DNA from: Chenopodium formosanum
Taxonomy: Eukaryota > Streptophyta > Magnoliopsida > Caryophyllales > Amaranthaceae
Length of the DNA: 64,000 nt
Assembly: GCA_024500155.1 (NCBI GenBank)
Contig: CM044871.1
Location: 31,928,728-31,992,727, forward strand
Direction: 5' to 3'
Below the pieces are notes generated by a model. The model made no database searches and was not told the DNA's origin. It saw only the letters and a list, made by a program, of their open reading frames with translations. Both the position numbers and the translations under genes were made by a program. Positions 34,208 to 46,584 of this stretch are shown piece by piece. Numbering within the stretch: the stretch's first letter is position 1; every line of letters starts with the position of its first letter.

Positions 34208-35712
34208 TGTTAATTATTTGACTCAAACTCTATTCAACATGCAGTAGATGGGAGGAGGTTGGAAGAATGAATATTGTGATATGGGTAAAGCATGTAGAGA
34301 ATGGAAAGATGATGTAGATGGAGATATATGAAAAAATTAGGAATAGAATGTACCTCCAACTCAAATGACGGAAAAAACCGACTCATGCATGAACCTAAGA
34401 CATGGTCAGGTGACATATACACAAAGTGTGTGCTAAGACTAGTGAGTGTATGTGACATGTTAAGACTCGTGTCATGACCATGTGGCTAGACTATGTGACT
34501 AGATTCAAGCAAAGACTAAGTTAAGACTTCATGTATATGCATTAAACTGGACATGCTGTGGTATTTTAGTCATAACTTTCGATCTGTAACTCTAATTGAG
34601 ATGAAACCAACGCCAAATCAAAGATAAAACTCGGGGCTACAGATCCATATGTTCTACGACTCGTAGTTCTTCCTAGAACTCCGGCTATGACCAAAACAAG
34701 TTGACGTTTGTGCAGTATACGGGAATAAAAAATCCGGGTTGACTTAAAGGAACTATGACTCGATTTTAGACATATTTATTAGCTTAAATTAATTAATTAA
34801 GCAAAGTCCTTTAGTCATTGGTTAGTTTATTTAGGCATATTCATTATTACAAGTCAAACCAAAGGGTTAGTTTAATCACATGTAAGTATGCACAAGCAAA
34901 TAATGCACAAGTAGTCATATAGTCACAATATGATGCAATGAGTTTGCAACCTAACCATGGCTCTAGTTCTCTAAAGTTCGGGATATGGGTTAGTCAAAGA
35001 AGGTCCATGGTTATGATTCCGGATGTGCTGCGTGGTAGCCTTACCTTTGGAAGGGTTGGCGCATGTGGATGGGAGCCCACGAGTTAAACTCGCTTCCGTG
35101 GTTTGGTGAATTCAACATTCTCGGATGTACCCTTTGTTGCTCAGAGCGTTCAATCAGGTATATGGAGTAAGAATTCCCAGAGGGTTATGTCCATATGTAG
35201 AACACATTTAGGTTTCAGAATAGTGGGAAAAACTCAATCAGGAAGTAGAATCGAGTCAATAGTGCTAGAACTGGTCGAAATTAGAACTCATATTTCTGGC
35301 TCGGTATTGGAAGAACGCAGTGCCAGCCAATAGGGACTGTCGTCGGGATATAGCCCTGTCACCTGGAAATAGAATTGTCGCTCGGCGACAGAGACATATC
35401 TTCGGTGACATGCTCTGTTTTCTAGACGCCAGTTCCTACATGCCTCAACAGCTTTCTGTATTCTTAAATTTTCAAGTTTTTCTCAGCATTATTTTGATTC
35501 TAGGTGTGAAAGATATTTCTCAAATTTTCTACGTGTGAAAATCCTATGTTTTTTACTGATTACGGATTGTCTTTCCAATTAGGACCTTTTTTATGCATAT
35601 GACAATAATGTTAATCAAAATTACGCAATTGAAATACTTAGAACTTTTCGAGTCTCATCCACTCATTCTAAAAAATTGCCAAAATAAATTTTAGGAATTG
35701 AAATAGAAATCC
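34208..35712 (-). other. Leader of the gag-only element
   Basis: Read leftwards: a palindrome cluster (35420-35320), the conserved block (about 35210-34900, including donor-like AAAGGTAAGGC), the CCGTCATTT block (34375-34347) and an acceptor-like CCCTTTCCACAG just upstream of gag. The plus-strand frame at 35103-35333 crosses the conserved block but is not kept in the other copies. Confidence 0.6.
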
Positions 35713-35730
35713 TCCCCAGTGGAGTCGCCA
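35713..35730 (-). other. Primer binding site of the gag-only element
   Basis: On the minus strand TGGCGACTCCACTGGGGA, an exact match to the tRNA-Arg(ACG) complement, 5 bp from the LTR. Confidence 0.8.
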
Positions 35731-35735
35731 TAAAC

Positions 35736-37586
35736 TATAGGGAATATTTCAAGCATTATCCCAAACATGAACCCACTATGATCATACACTTAAGCATGGT
35801 GGCGTCCAAAGGGAAAGAAGCTAGAGCAAAAGAGTCGCCAACAAGTTTTAGGAACTTGTAAACCGTTTTTAGGATGAAGGTTACACCCCTTAACGATCCA
35901 TGAGATTGTTAACTCTAATAGGTCTGGAACCAAGACTGGAAGTTCGGGGCTGAAGGTACAAATCCAATCTAAAAGAGAAAGAACCTGCCCTAATAATAGG
36001 CCTCTACTTTATTCTTCTCGTATTCATGTGCGCTGTATGACTAACATGCAATCAATAGGTTTACCCTAAACCTGTTTAATCTATGTTAATTGAATATTAA
36101 TGCACAAACAAATCTATTATTAGCGATCACTTGAATTATTATCAAATTAACTCTAAACAAAATTATTAATCATCTTATTAAGCGTGATTACAAGTACCAA
36201 TTCCCTTTAAACATGCATAAAATGCGTGATCAAGCAATAACAATAATAACTAATCAAGCAACATAATAATAATCATAACTATAATAATAATCATAATTCA
36301 TGAAAATAATCATAATAATTAAAATAATCATGTTAAAGCATAATAATAATAGCAAGATCCTAGGCATGATACTAACAAGATTAATAACAAACCCTAGCAT
36401 GTCACTAAGCAATAAAAATCAAAGCTTTAACCCTAACATGATACTAACATGAATATTAGGAAAGAAAATAGGAAGCATTATAGGAATCATAATTGATATA
36501 AGCAAATCACCCTAAACATAATACTAGGAATCAAAATAACAATCTAAACAGGATTTCTATATCATAATATCAATAAAACAATCAAAGTACTTACTTGGAT
36601 GCCTCGTACCTCTTTCTAATAACAAAATACATACGTTAGTAACTTCAAGGAAAATAATAAAATAATTAAATTAAATAATTGAAAGAAAGATTTGGGACCA
36701 AACCCTCAGAAATACCAAACCTTTCACGTCTAGGGCGAAGGCAACTTCGAATTATGCTAGGTGTGTCTAGATCTTGTTAATGCGGAATTTTGTTTGTGAA
36801 AAGTTGGTTTAGAAAGAGAGAGAGAGTATCAAGAATTTCTTAATGAGAGTTGGTGAGAATTAGATGGGAATTGATCAGAATTCATGATGAAGGTCTAAGG
36901 ATGCTATTTATAACGAAAATAGTCTGAAATATGATAAAAAAGAATCAGAGTTCGAAGAGGAATAAAACACGCTTCTGTCGCCTTGCGACAGGGCCTGTCG
37001 CCAGGCGACATCCTGTAGTGCAGCGCTGCATGCAGTTTTTTCACACATTTTCATATTTTTGATAAAATAAGGCGTACGAGGGATAAAACTGTAATTTCAT
37101 TTAAAACACTTCTTTTATTCTAAATAAAACTCATAAAACTCAATTATCAATGCTAATCACATTAGGATTCAAAAGAACCTTCTAGAAGATTTTAGAAGAC
37201 TATAATAATTCCTAATTGCATTAGGAATGATAAATCATAATAGGCCCTCTTCTAGATCATTGGATCGCATATAAAGATCAAACCGGGCCCACTTTAGTAA
37301 TTTGGCCATAACTTCCTCTTTATTCATCGGAATTGGGCTTATAAGATATCGTTGGAAAGCTCTTTTCGAATACGATCCAACTACACTATTATTGGACCCT
37401 TTCCATCGAACAAAATATACTGGATTAACTATTTTCATAAAATAGGTTTTCAAAACAGAGAGAAGAGAGTTAAAAACTAACTGCAACACTAAACCTTCCA
37501 CACTTTCACTTCCTTCGATTATGATTCGACGTGAAAGGTATTCATCACTGGGTTTGGTTTTGGGGAGACACATTTGGGTGTCTACA
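35736..37586 (-). repeat. 5' LTR of the gag-only element
   Basis: On the minus strand TGTAGACACCC...TTCCCTATA, 1851 bp; the final CA has become TA. Palindromes TGTCGCC-A-GGCGACA (36996-37010) and CTGTCGC-CTT-GCGACAG (36974-36990) precede a TATA box at 36904-36912. It faces the element 2 LTR across 2.3 kb of unrelated DNA. Confidence 0.9.
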
Positions 37587-39867
37587 TATATATTCTTGTA
37601 TATGTAGTTACTAGTATTTTTGTTAAATGTTAATTGAAATTACTTGTATGTAAAGTTCCTTGTATGTGTTTTTTGTGTTACTTGTATATTTATTAGCTTT
37701 AATTAGAGTTATTTATATATAGGTTTACTTGTGTATATTTTTTTATTATTAAATTTGTTAACTTGAGTTACTTGTTTGGGTTATTTCTTATGGTATTACT
37801 TGTATAATTTGTATTTGAGTTACTTGTAAATTGAGTTACATGTATGTTTAGTGTTACTTGTATAATAATTAGTGTTCATTGGATTTACTTTTATATGGAG
37901 TTACTTGTATATTTATTAATTTATAAATTTCTTAAATTGAGTTACTTGTTTTGGTATTACTTGTATATTATATTTTTTAATTTTTGTACTACTTTTTTTG
38001 GTATTACTTGTAAGTATTGGTACTTGTATATTTTAAAGAGTTTTTATTTTAAAATTTGAATATGATTTATTTGTAGGATGTGGAAAAGAATTATATGCTA
38101 ATGCAGAGGGATATGAAATTAATGTCATATCAATTTGAGCATTACGTTGAATCAATGAAGCTGCAATGGAACACTGTTGAAGTTCGTTCTAAATTGCCTA
38201 AAAAGGATAAATCTCCTGTTCTGTCTAAGTTAGATCCGATATATAATGATCAGTCATTCTGGGATCAAATCGACAAGATTGTGAAACAAATGCAAGTTTG
38301 TTATCTAGTGAAGAATTTCATAACATTTTTAAAACTGATGCTGCTCAACAAATTCCTGTCGAGGAGGTTCCTATATTTGATGATTCATTAGGGGATGATC
38401 ATGCAAGATTAGTTGTTGAAGATGTTTTGCAATCTATTAATCTAAATGAGATTACTGGTAATGATAAGCCTTCTGATGATGCACAAGGTTAGAATGGAGA
38501 AGAAAGAATTTCTGCTGCTTCTGAAGTTCAGAATGAAATCAAAGGAACATTTGTTGATTCTAATGTGCAAGCTAATGTACATTTGAAGGTTCCTGAATCA
38601 TCATCTTCTGTTGCTTTTGATGTTCCTAAGGTTAATCCTTTTTCTATGGTTCTTTACAGTCCTATTGTTGACAGTCAGGACATTCAGTCATCTAGCCAAG
38701 ATAAACTTGAATTTGCAACAAGTCAAGAGATTTTTCAAAGTCTTGAAATTCTGGCTACACTTTCAACTCAAAATGAAGTTCTTTTGTCAAGCCAGGAGTT
38801 TAATCAAAGTGAAATAGTGGGGTCAAGCCAAGAATTTAATCCTTCTACTTAGGAGAATATGAAGGAAATTTCTAAAGATGTTATCCATCTTTCAACTCAA
38901 GAGAACACTCAAGATATAACTGAAATTGTTGGTGCTGGTGATGATGCCATTCCTCTTTCAACTAAAAAATGGCTTGATGAAATTAGAGAAATACAGAGGA
39001 AAGATAATCCTGTTACTTCAAAGAGAGTGTTATCTGATAAATCTACTACTACTTCTGGTGAGGGAGTTGAAGGATCTGATAAGAAAAAGAAGGCTCCTCA
39101 AAGAAAGAATCCTCGGAAAAAGGCTTCTACTCAAACAAAAGGGAAATAGAGAGAAAGAAAAGAAATTTTGACATCTTTTGTGGCAGGTTGCACTCCTAAA
39201 GAGTCAATTAATATTCTTAGGGAAAATTTTGATGAAGCTGGGATGGCAGATGGTGAGGAGATTAAAACTTCTGATGATACTATTGTACAATTTGCTTAAT
39301 TAATTAGTTGCGATATTGACTGTGGTGCACATGGTGCTTATAAATTACAGTTAATATCAAAATTTACGAGGCTTAACTGCAAGAGAGTATCAACAATGAG
39401 GAGTTTACGGCTGATGGTTGCAGATTACTATTTTATTCAAAATTATTCTGGAGTGTCGATGTCGTAAGTTATTTTTTTTTCTTTTCTTTTTATGTTGTGT
39501 TAGTTAAAAATTTTAAATTGTGCACTGTGTGTTACTTATGTTATTAGTGTTACTTACATAGGGTTACTTATTTTATCAGTGTTACTTGTATAGGGTTACT
39601 TGTGTTACTTATATTAAGTTACTTTTATTAGGATTAGTTGGGTTATTTGGATTTGGTTAGTTTTTGATACTTGTATTGTTGGACTTTTGGTTACTAGTTA
39701 CTTATATAGGGTTACTTATATAGGATTTTTTGTATTGTTGCATACTAGTTACTTGTATAGGGTTAGGGTTGCTTTTATAGGGTTACTTGTATAGGATTAT
39801 TAGTATTGGTGGTTACTTGTATAGGGTTACTTGTATTGTTGGATACTAGTTACTTGTGTAGGGTTAG
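37587..39867 (+). pseudogene. Unidentified gene relic between two gypsy LTRs
   Basis: An exon-like block from 38077 (after TTATTTGTAG) to 39463 (before GTAAGTTATT) reads, in one main frame with one frameshift near 38288, as about 460 codons. Four single stops interrupt it (38490, about 38850, 39147, 39298). It starts DVEKNYMLMQRDMKLMSYQF. It has a serine/glutamine-rich middle (SSQE repeated) and a lysine-rich run (KKKKAPQRKNPRKKAS) that could be nuclear localising. I do not recognise the family; a host gene or a gene captured by a DNA transposon are both possible. The flanks 37600-38065 and 39510-39867, presumably introns, are both made of degenerate GTTACTTGTAT units. Confidence 0.45.
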
Positions 39868-41260
39868 TGTAGACACCCATTTGTGTCTCCCCAAAACCAA
39901 ACCCAGTGATGAGTACCTTTCACGTCGAATCATAATCGAATGAAACGAAAGTGTGGAAAGGTCTAGTGTTGCGGAAAGTTTTAATTTCTTTTCTTTTCTT
40001 TCTGTTTTTGAAAAATTATTTTAAGAAAACAGTCAATACAGTTTGGTTGGTCCATGATATGGGTCCAATAGTAGTGTAGTTGGATGGGGCTTGCAAAGAC
40101 CTTTCCAATGATATATTATAAGCCCAATTCCGATGAAAATTGAGGAAGTTATGGCCAATTTACCAAACTGGGCCCGGTTTGAGCTTTATGTACGGCCCAA
40201 TGATCTAGGGGAGGGCCTAATATGATTTATCATTCCTAATGCAATTAGGAATGTTTTAGTCTTCTAGATTCTTCTAAAAGGTTCTTTTCATTCCTAATTC
40301 AATTAGCATTGATAAATTGACTTTTATTGACTTTTCAGAGTTTTAATCAAAATCAAATAGCATTTTCGAGGAAATTATATTATTTTATCCTCCAGTACGG
40401 TAAACTTATCGGATTTTCGAAAACGCGTTGGAATGAGGCTTGGCGCCTAACCTCAGGCCTTGGCGCCTGGAACCAGGCCTGACGCCTGGCGCTAGTGTTA
40501 GTGTCTGGCGCCAGCTAGCCAGGGTTGGCGCCACTTCTGTTTTTAATGCGTCAAACTCTGTTCTGTCTAATTTATCTTTTTGGATGATTTTCTCTATAAA
40601 TATCGTATTAAAAACTCCGTTTTCATTCACCTATTCTCACGAACGATCATTCATCAACAATCATTAATTCTTTAGCATTCTCTAAATCATTCATCTCTCT
40701 TAAAACATTCAATTCTTTCTTACTTTGCATTTTCATACAAAATTCCGCATTCATTAGATCTAGAAACACCTAGCCATATTCGAAGTTGCCTTCGCCCTAG
40801 ACGTGAAAGGTTTAATTTCTGAGGGTTTGGTCCCAAATCTCTCTTTCAATTATTTAATTTAATTGTTTGTTTATTATTTTCCTTGAAGTTACTAACGTGT
40901 GTATTTTGTTATTAGAAAGAGGTATGAGGCATCAAAGTAAGTACTTTAATGGTTTTAATTGATATTATGATGTAGAAATCATGTTTATATTGTTATTATG
41001 ATATTCCTAGTATCATGTATAGGGTAATTTTAATATTAAATATGATTGTTACGATGCTTCCTATGTTCTTCCTAATATTTATGATTGTTAGTATCATGTT
41101 AGGGTTAAAGATTTGATTTTTATTGCTTAGTGACATGCTATGGTTTGTTATTAATCTTGTTAGTATCATGCCAGGATCTTGCTATTTTTATTATGCTTTA
41201 ACATGATTTATGATTGTTTTGATTGTGATTATAATTTTTATAATTATTGTTATTATGATT
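39868..41260 (+). repeat. 5' LTR of element 2, left part
   Basis: It starts TGTAGACACCC. The U3 cluster (40438-40530) uses GGCGCC words, for example CTTGGCGCCTGG and CCAGGCCTG facing each other. TATA is at 40595-40603. It is cut at 41260 by the copia element and continues at 50955 after the TGATT duplication. Confidence 0.92.
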
Positions 41261-42693
41261 TGTTGGGGTTTGGTGAGTCTGACTCACCGCGGAAACAAAC
41301 CCAAAAACAAGACCGCACTCGCAATAAATAAAACCATAAACATAATTAAATTAATCACAAGATTAAGATAAGCTAATTACCTTTGACGCGTGCTTCGCTC
41401 CAAAATGAGCTCTTACTTGAAAGCTTCAAGTCCCGCTCACACGAAGACCTCCAACGAAGTCCACCCGCACCAACAAAACCGACTAGGTCCAATGTCTTGG
41501 GGTTAGCAAGACCCGACCAATAAAACCCGAGTAATTATATTAAGTTCAAAGGTTTTCACTAATTGTGTTGCCTTTTCCAACTCTTACTCAAGCATCATTC
41601 CCAATGCCCATACTTGGGTATTTATAGGAAATGATGGGAGTATCATTTACTCTCCCATCAATGTGGGATAATATGATTTTTCCATTTTATTTTAAAGCTA
41701 AAATAAAATTAATAATCAAGCTAGTAATAAATCAACAAGTGGCAAGCTCATGTGAGTGGTTAGGTGAGGACCACTTGGAGAAGGGGGGGACCAAACTTGC
41801 TCCCCACTCCCTCTCCCATAACCGGCCACCTCACTCTACACACACTCAAGGACCACAAGCCACATGGCACCCACCCTTGTGCACCAAGGCAGCCAAGGTG
41901 GGCTGCCATGTGCTGCTGTCCGTGGCAGCCACGCCCAGCAAGCCCAGCACTCGCATGCGGGCTGCCAGGCGCTGCTGGTCAGCAAGCCCAGCATGCTTGT
42001 GCGGGCTGCTGTTGGCCTTGTGCCTTGGCCAGCGCTGCTAGGCAGCAAGCAATGGCCTAGCCATGCTGCTGCTAGATGTGTCGAGCTGGCGCGCCTAGCG
42101 TGCTAGCTACTTCAGCTTGTTGCGGCATGGCTTGCTAGCCATTGCGCGCAAAAGGTTGCGCCTAGCATGCTAGCACGCACTAGGCAGCGCCTAGCCTTGC
42201 GATGCTAGCATGGGTGCGCTAGCACGCACCAGCCAGCCTAGGCTCGGCTTGGTGCGCATGCTAGCCACCATGCTAGGCCATACGCCCTTAGCACTCGGTT
42301 TGCTTGGGCATTCCGATGCTAGGGGTATTTTGGTCTTTTGTTGATTTATTACTATTTCTCGTCTCGTCTTTCACTATTTTTCGACTCGACTTTCGACGCT
42401 CGGTTTCGACGCTCTATGCTCGAATTTCCGACGTCTAAATAAATATTACTCGGTCGACTCATTAATTCCTTCCGAATTAATTCGTCGGTTCGGTTTGTTG
42501 AATGCTTGGGTGTGACCCGAAGGGTTCAGTCAAGATTAAGCTATAATATTAATTATTCATTAATGTTACTGATCGGTAGCGGCCTCCACCCAGGCATTCT
42601 GATCACTGGACCTCACTTAATATATTAGCTTTCTAATAATTCTGAACCCACTAACGGAATAGTACACTTGTTCAAAGGACACCATTCCTTTCA
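41261..42693 (-). repeat. 3' LTR of copia element
   Basis: 1433 bp; on the coding strand TGAAAGGAATGG...CCAAACCCCAACA. A TATA box (CCTATAAATACCC on the minus strand) lies near 41620-41632. The GC-rich part (41840-42290) is packed with GCTAGC/CTAGC palindromes. On the minus strand it is preceded by AAGTGGGAGAT, a typical polypurine tract. Confidence 0.9.
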
Positions 42694-43575
42694 ATCTCCC
42701 ACTTGTCCTTCCGGACAAGTGTGCATTTTATGTACAGCCTTTTTCCTATGTCGCTTAATGTCTCTTCATGAACTATAAGGTAAGATTTATTTTGTCATCC
42801 TTATTACGTCCAGAAGTGTTTCCTGATTCCGAGTCCGACTGTCAATAAACAGATGATTTCCAAAATCCATCCGAGCACGGCCATGCATTTTACAGTCTCG
42901 CTGTACGAGAGGCCTTGTATACAACAAAGACATCTTCCTTATTTTAGTAGGGGGACATTCCAAGTCTTGTAATGTAGCTCCTCTTACTGAGAGGACCTAG
43001 TCGCCCGAGTGTTGCCGTTATAATCCCCTATTACGGCAGACGTTTGACAACATCAAAGCGAACTAGTACTCAAACAAGAGAACTCACAAAACTCATGGTC
43101 GAGGAAATAGGTTCCGATAGCCATAATGAGAAGTATACTTATGACAAATTTTTTTAATTTCTTAAAGTATTCTCATAGGTCGATCCAGTGGTTCTAAACC
43201 AATACCTGTGCAAATGATTTATGACAATCATGTCCTTGTAGCACATGAAACGGTGCTATAAATCAAACTACACACTAATCTCAATCGGTTATTAATCGTC
43301 CATTGTTTAAATGACCTTGATTAGGGATAATTTTTTATTATAATATTCAATGTTCACTTAATAGGTGTTTCCTTACCAAGACTGGTCTTGATACCCTATT
43401 TTGAATATTCTCATAATCGAATGGACTCATTATTTAATCCTAAACCATAATTAAATAGCATAACGGAGTAATAAAATATTGCATGAAATTTTATATTACT
43501 CCAAAACTTGAATGGTTTTCCTTAGCGTCTTACATTAATTTTTCTCAAAATTAACTAAAACACTAAACAAGGAAA
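42694..43575 (-). other. Copia 3' untranslated region and polypurine tract
   Basis: The purine tract AAGTGGGAGAT sits at 42694-42706 against the LTR. The remaining roughly 870 bp between the RNase H stop and this tract carries no frame of note and no tandem repeats. Confidence 0.6.
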
Positions 43576-45156
43576 TCAAAGCCAGTTTCCTACATGCTTG
43601 ATTCCCACTGCCTTAACGTGCTTGTTGTGCTTCACTTTAGGCAAAGGTTTAGTAAGTGGATCGGCTACATTGTCATCCGTTCTAACTTTGCAAATTCTGA
43701 TTTCACCCTCTGATTTCCATTCTCAAATCATGTGAAATCGCCGCTTGACATGTTTGACCTTTTGATGTTCCCTAGACTCTCTGGCCTGAGCAATAGCTCC
43801 ATTGTTGTCACAATAGAGGGCTATTGGACCCTTTATAGAGGGTACAACATCAAGTTCACCAACGAACTTACGAATCCAAACAGCCTCCTTAGCTGCTTCA
43901 GCAGCTGCTAAGTATTCGGCTTCAGTTGTAGAATCTGCAGTTGTACTCTGCTTTGCGCTCTTCCAACTAAACGCCCCTCCATTTAGACAGAACACATATC
44001 CAGATTGCGATTTGAAATCGTCTCTGTCTGTCTGGAAGCTTGCGTCGGTATAACCTTCCACAACTAAATCCTCTGCACCACCATACACCAGGAATTTATC
44101 CTTGTTCCTTTTCAGGTACTTTAGGATATTTTTGGCCGCAGTCCAATGCGCCTCTCCTGGGTCTGATTGGTAACGGCTCGTAGCACTCAAGGCATACGAT
44201 ACATATGGTCTAGTACATATCATGGCATACATGATCGATCCAATAAGCGAAGCATATAGAATCTGATTCATTCTTACCCGCTCATCAAGTGTCTGTGGAC
44301 ACTGTTTCTTGCTTAGGGTTATGCCATGTGACATTGGCAGGTGACCTCTCTTGGCCTCCTCCATGCCAAATCGAGCAAGTACCTTATCAATATAAGTACT
44401 CTGACTCAATCCAATCATCCTTTTTGATCTATCCCTATAGATCTTGATGCCTAGTATGTACTGAGCCTCTCCCAAGTCTTTCATTGAGAAGCACTTTCCA
44501 AGCTAGGCCTATACAGACTCTAACAACGGAATGCTGTTTCCAATGAGCAATATGTCATCGACATATAAGACTAGGAAGGCGATGTCACTCCCACTAACCT
44601 TCTTGTAAACACAAGATTCATCTGGATTCTTGATAAAACCAAACTTACTAATGGCTTCATTGAATCGCAGATTCCAACTTCTGCTTGTTTGCTTTAATCC
44701 ATAAATGGACTTCTTAAGCTTACAAACTTTCCTAGCATTATTTTGGTCGACAAAACCTTCAAGTTGTGTCATATACATAGTTTCTTCTAAATAACCATTA
44801 AGGAAGGCGGTTTTGACGTCCATCTGCCATATTTCTTAATTGTAATATGCAGCAATCGCTAGGAGGATCCGAACGGATTTAAGCATTGCGACTGATGAAA
44901 AGGTTTCATCGTAATCAATACCATGAACTTGTCTGTAACCTTTTGCCACCAATCTAGCTTTGTAAATGAATACATTTCCATCTTTTTCGGTTTTCAACTT
45001 GAAAATCCACTTACATCTGATAGGTGTATAACCTTCGGGTAAGTCAACCAAGTCCCAGACTTGATTTTCAAACATGGAATCCATTTCAGATCTCATGGCT
45101 TCTTGCCATTTAGCAGAGTCGGTGCTTGCCATCGCTTGCTTGTAGGTTGCCGGTTC
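43576..45156 (-). pseudogene. Copia reverse transcriptase and RNase H
   Basis: RT begins near AMASTDSAKWQEAMRSEMDS; motifs include WIFKLKTEKDG, VAKGYRQVHGIDYDETFS, MDVKTAFLNGYLEE and YVDD (in LYVDDILLIGNS). RNase H follows: EGYTDASFQTDRDD, TEAEYLAAAEAAKEA, LYCDNNGAI, ending in ADPLTKPLP and a stop at 43576. Frame breaks are at 44836 (stop within AAYYN*EIWQMDV), about 44509 and 43723 (CGA to TGA inside the HMIREWKS segment). The catalytic residues are kept but the protein cannot be made whole. Confidence 0.92.
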
Positions 45157-46143
45157 ATCTCCATCCATAATTCGGATGTCCTGATTCTCGGTTAATACTA
45201 AATCAAGATATCTTTCAGGTTGAGATCTCAGCCTCTGAGACCTACGTAGGGTAATGGATTGAGCATTTGCATTGTCGGTTCGACTTTGCACATTTTGATC
45301 ATTTTGACCTGGGTCAACAGATGTTGTTTGAGCACTTTGACTGTCATTATGATTTTGTTGCTCATCCTCACAAACTTTGTCGAGTTCGATTTTCCTCCCA
45401 CTTGTCATTTTGGAAAGGTGCTCCTTCTCCAAAAAGACACCATCGCGAGCAACAAACACTTTGTTCTTCGATTTGTTGTAGAAGTAATACCCTTTGGTTT
45501 CTTTTGGGTAGTCCACAAAGTAAACCTTGTCAGATTTGGGATGAAGTTTGTGAGAAATCAATTTCTTGACATATTCTTCGCATCCCCATATCTTTAGAAA
45601 AGATAACCTGGGAGGTTTCTTCGTCCATAATTCATATGGAGTCTTTTCTACAGCTTTTGATGGAGCACGGTTCAGTGTTAGTGTCGTAGTTAGAAGTGCG
45701 TGTCCCCAGAAAGAGATAGGAAGATCACTAAGACCCATTGTTGATCGTACCATGTCTAACAAGGTCCGATTTCTCCTTTCGGATACTCCGTTCCATTGAG
45801 GAGTTCCTGGAGGTGTCAATTATGAAAGTATACCCTTTTCTTTCAGATGGTCATCGAATTCTTGGCACAAGTATTCACCACCTCGATCCGATCGAAGGGC
45901 TTTGATTTTCTTGCCAAGCTGATTTTCAACTTCACTCTGAAATTCTTTGAACTTTTCAAATGATTCAGATTTATGCGACATGAGGTAGACATAGCCATAT
46001 CTACTATAGTCGTCTGTGAAAGTGATGAAATATCGATGTCCATTTCTTGTGGTTGAGCTCATTGGTCCACATACATCGGTATGTATAAGACCCAATAAGT
46101 CACTTGCCCTTTCTCCCAACTTGGAGAATGGATGTTTAATCAT
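45157..46143 (-). pseudogene. Copia integrase
   Basis: DLLGLIHTDVCGPMSS (first aspartate), FTDDYSRYGYVYL, ALRSDRGGEYL (second aspartate), then after a stop at 45820 the segment GTPQWNGVSERRNRT with the glutamate. The upstream pre-integrase zinc domain persists as the ESFENCEGCLLGKM segment before 46143. Integrase inserts the cDNA. The C-terminal part (KHHLSK-like linker to RRSQRLRSQPERY) is intact in frame. Confidence 0.9.
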
Positions 46144-46584
46144 CTTGCCTAATAGACATCCCTCGCAATTCTCAAACGATTCTAAATCGAAATAGTCAAG
46201 AACACCTTCTTGTAGAAGTTTCTTGATGTGTTTGATGTTGATGTGGCCAAGACGTCAATGCCACAAGTAAGTCTGATTTGACTCTATGGTCTTAGCTCTT
46301 TTGGTATCATTATAAACAATTTTTCCAAAGACACAAACGTGTCATTCCATAAATATAAACAAGAAGATATGTCTTGTGATCAAGTTCAAAATGACGTCCA
46401 ACGCCACAAGATCAAAATATGGTAGATAAAACTAAACAAGTTTTAAATCTAGACAAAATATGAGATTACAAGCTTTCTTTGAAAGATTATCTTCTTCTTC
46501 CACTTGTGTACTCATATCCACTTGAAAAGCACCGCTCACTTTATTCCTAAAATAGGAGCATATAGTGAGCCAATTTTCCGGTAT
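46144..46584 (-). pseudogene. Copia protease/pre-integrase remnant
   Basis: Between gag and the integrase core only fragments are readable (for example LLQEGVLDYFDLESFENCEG at the left side). No DSG protease motif could be found, so the protease has probably been deleted: 440 bp is too short for protease plus the full pre-integrase domain. Confidence 0.55.

Larger units (their letters stand above)
30378..37586 (-). mobile_element. Gag-only gypsy derivative (TR-GAG-like), reverse
   Basis: Reading leftwards: 5' LTR (37586-35736), primer site, leader, gag (34207 to about 33000), then directly the 3' internal region without protease, RT, RNase H, integrase or antisense genes. The 3' LTR is absent; the element runs into the plus-strand LTR of element 1 at 30377/30378. 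Non-autonomous elements that keep only gag are known in plants as TR-GAG. The flank beyond the LTR (TATAT) has no partner because the other end is lost. Confidence 0.82.

Noticed and set aside
37587..39867. Target duplication joining the two facing LTR elements into one composite
   Set aside because: The flanks TATAT and GTTAG differ, and each LTR belongs to an element extending away from this region.
41631..42106. Alanine/proline/cysteine-rich frames in the copia LTR (also 49897-50362)
   Set aside because: Several frames on both strands are open at once because of GC-rich LTR repeats; the mutual overlap shows composition, not coding.
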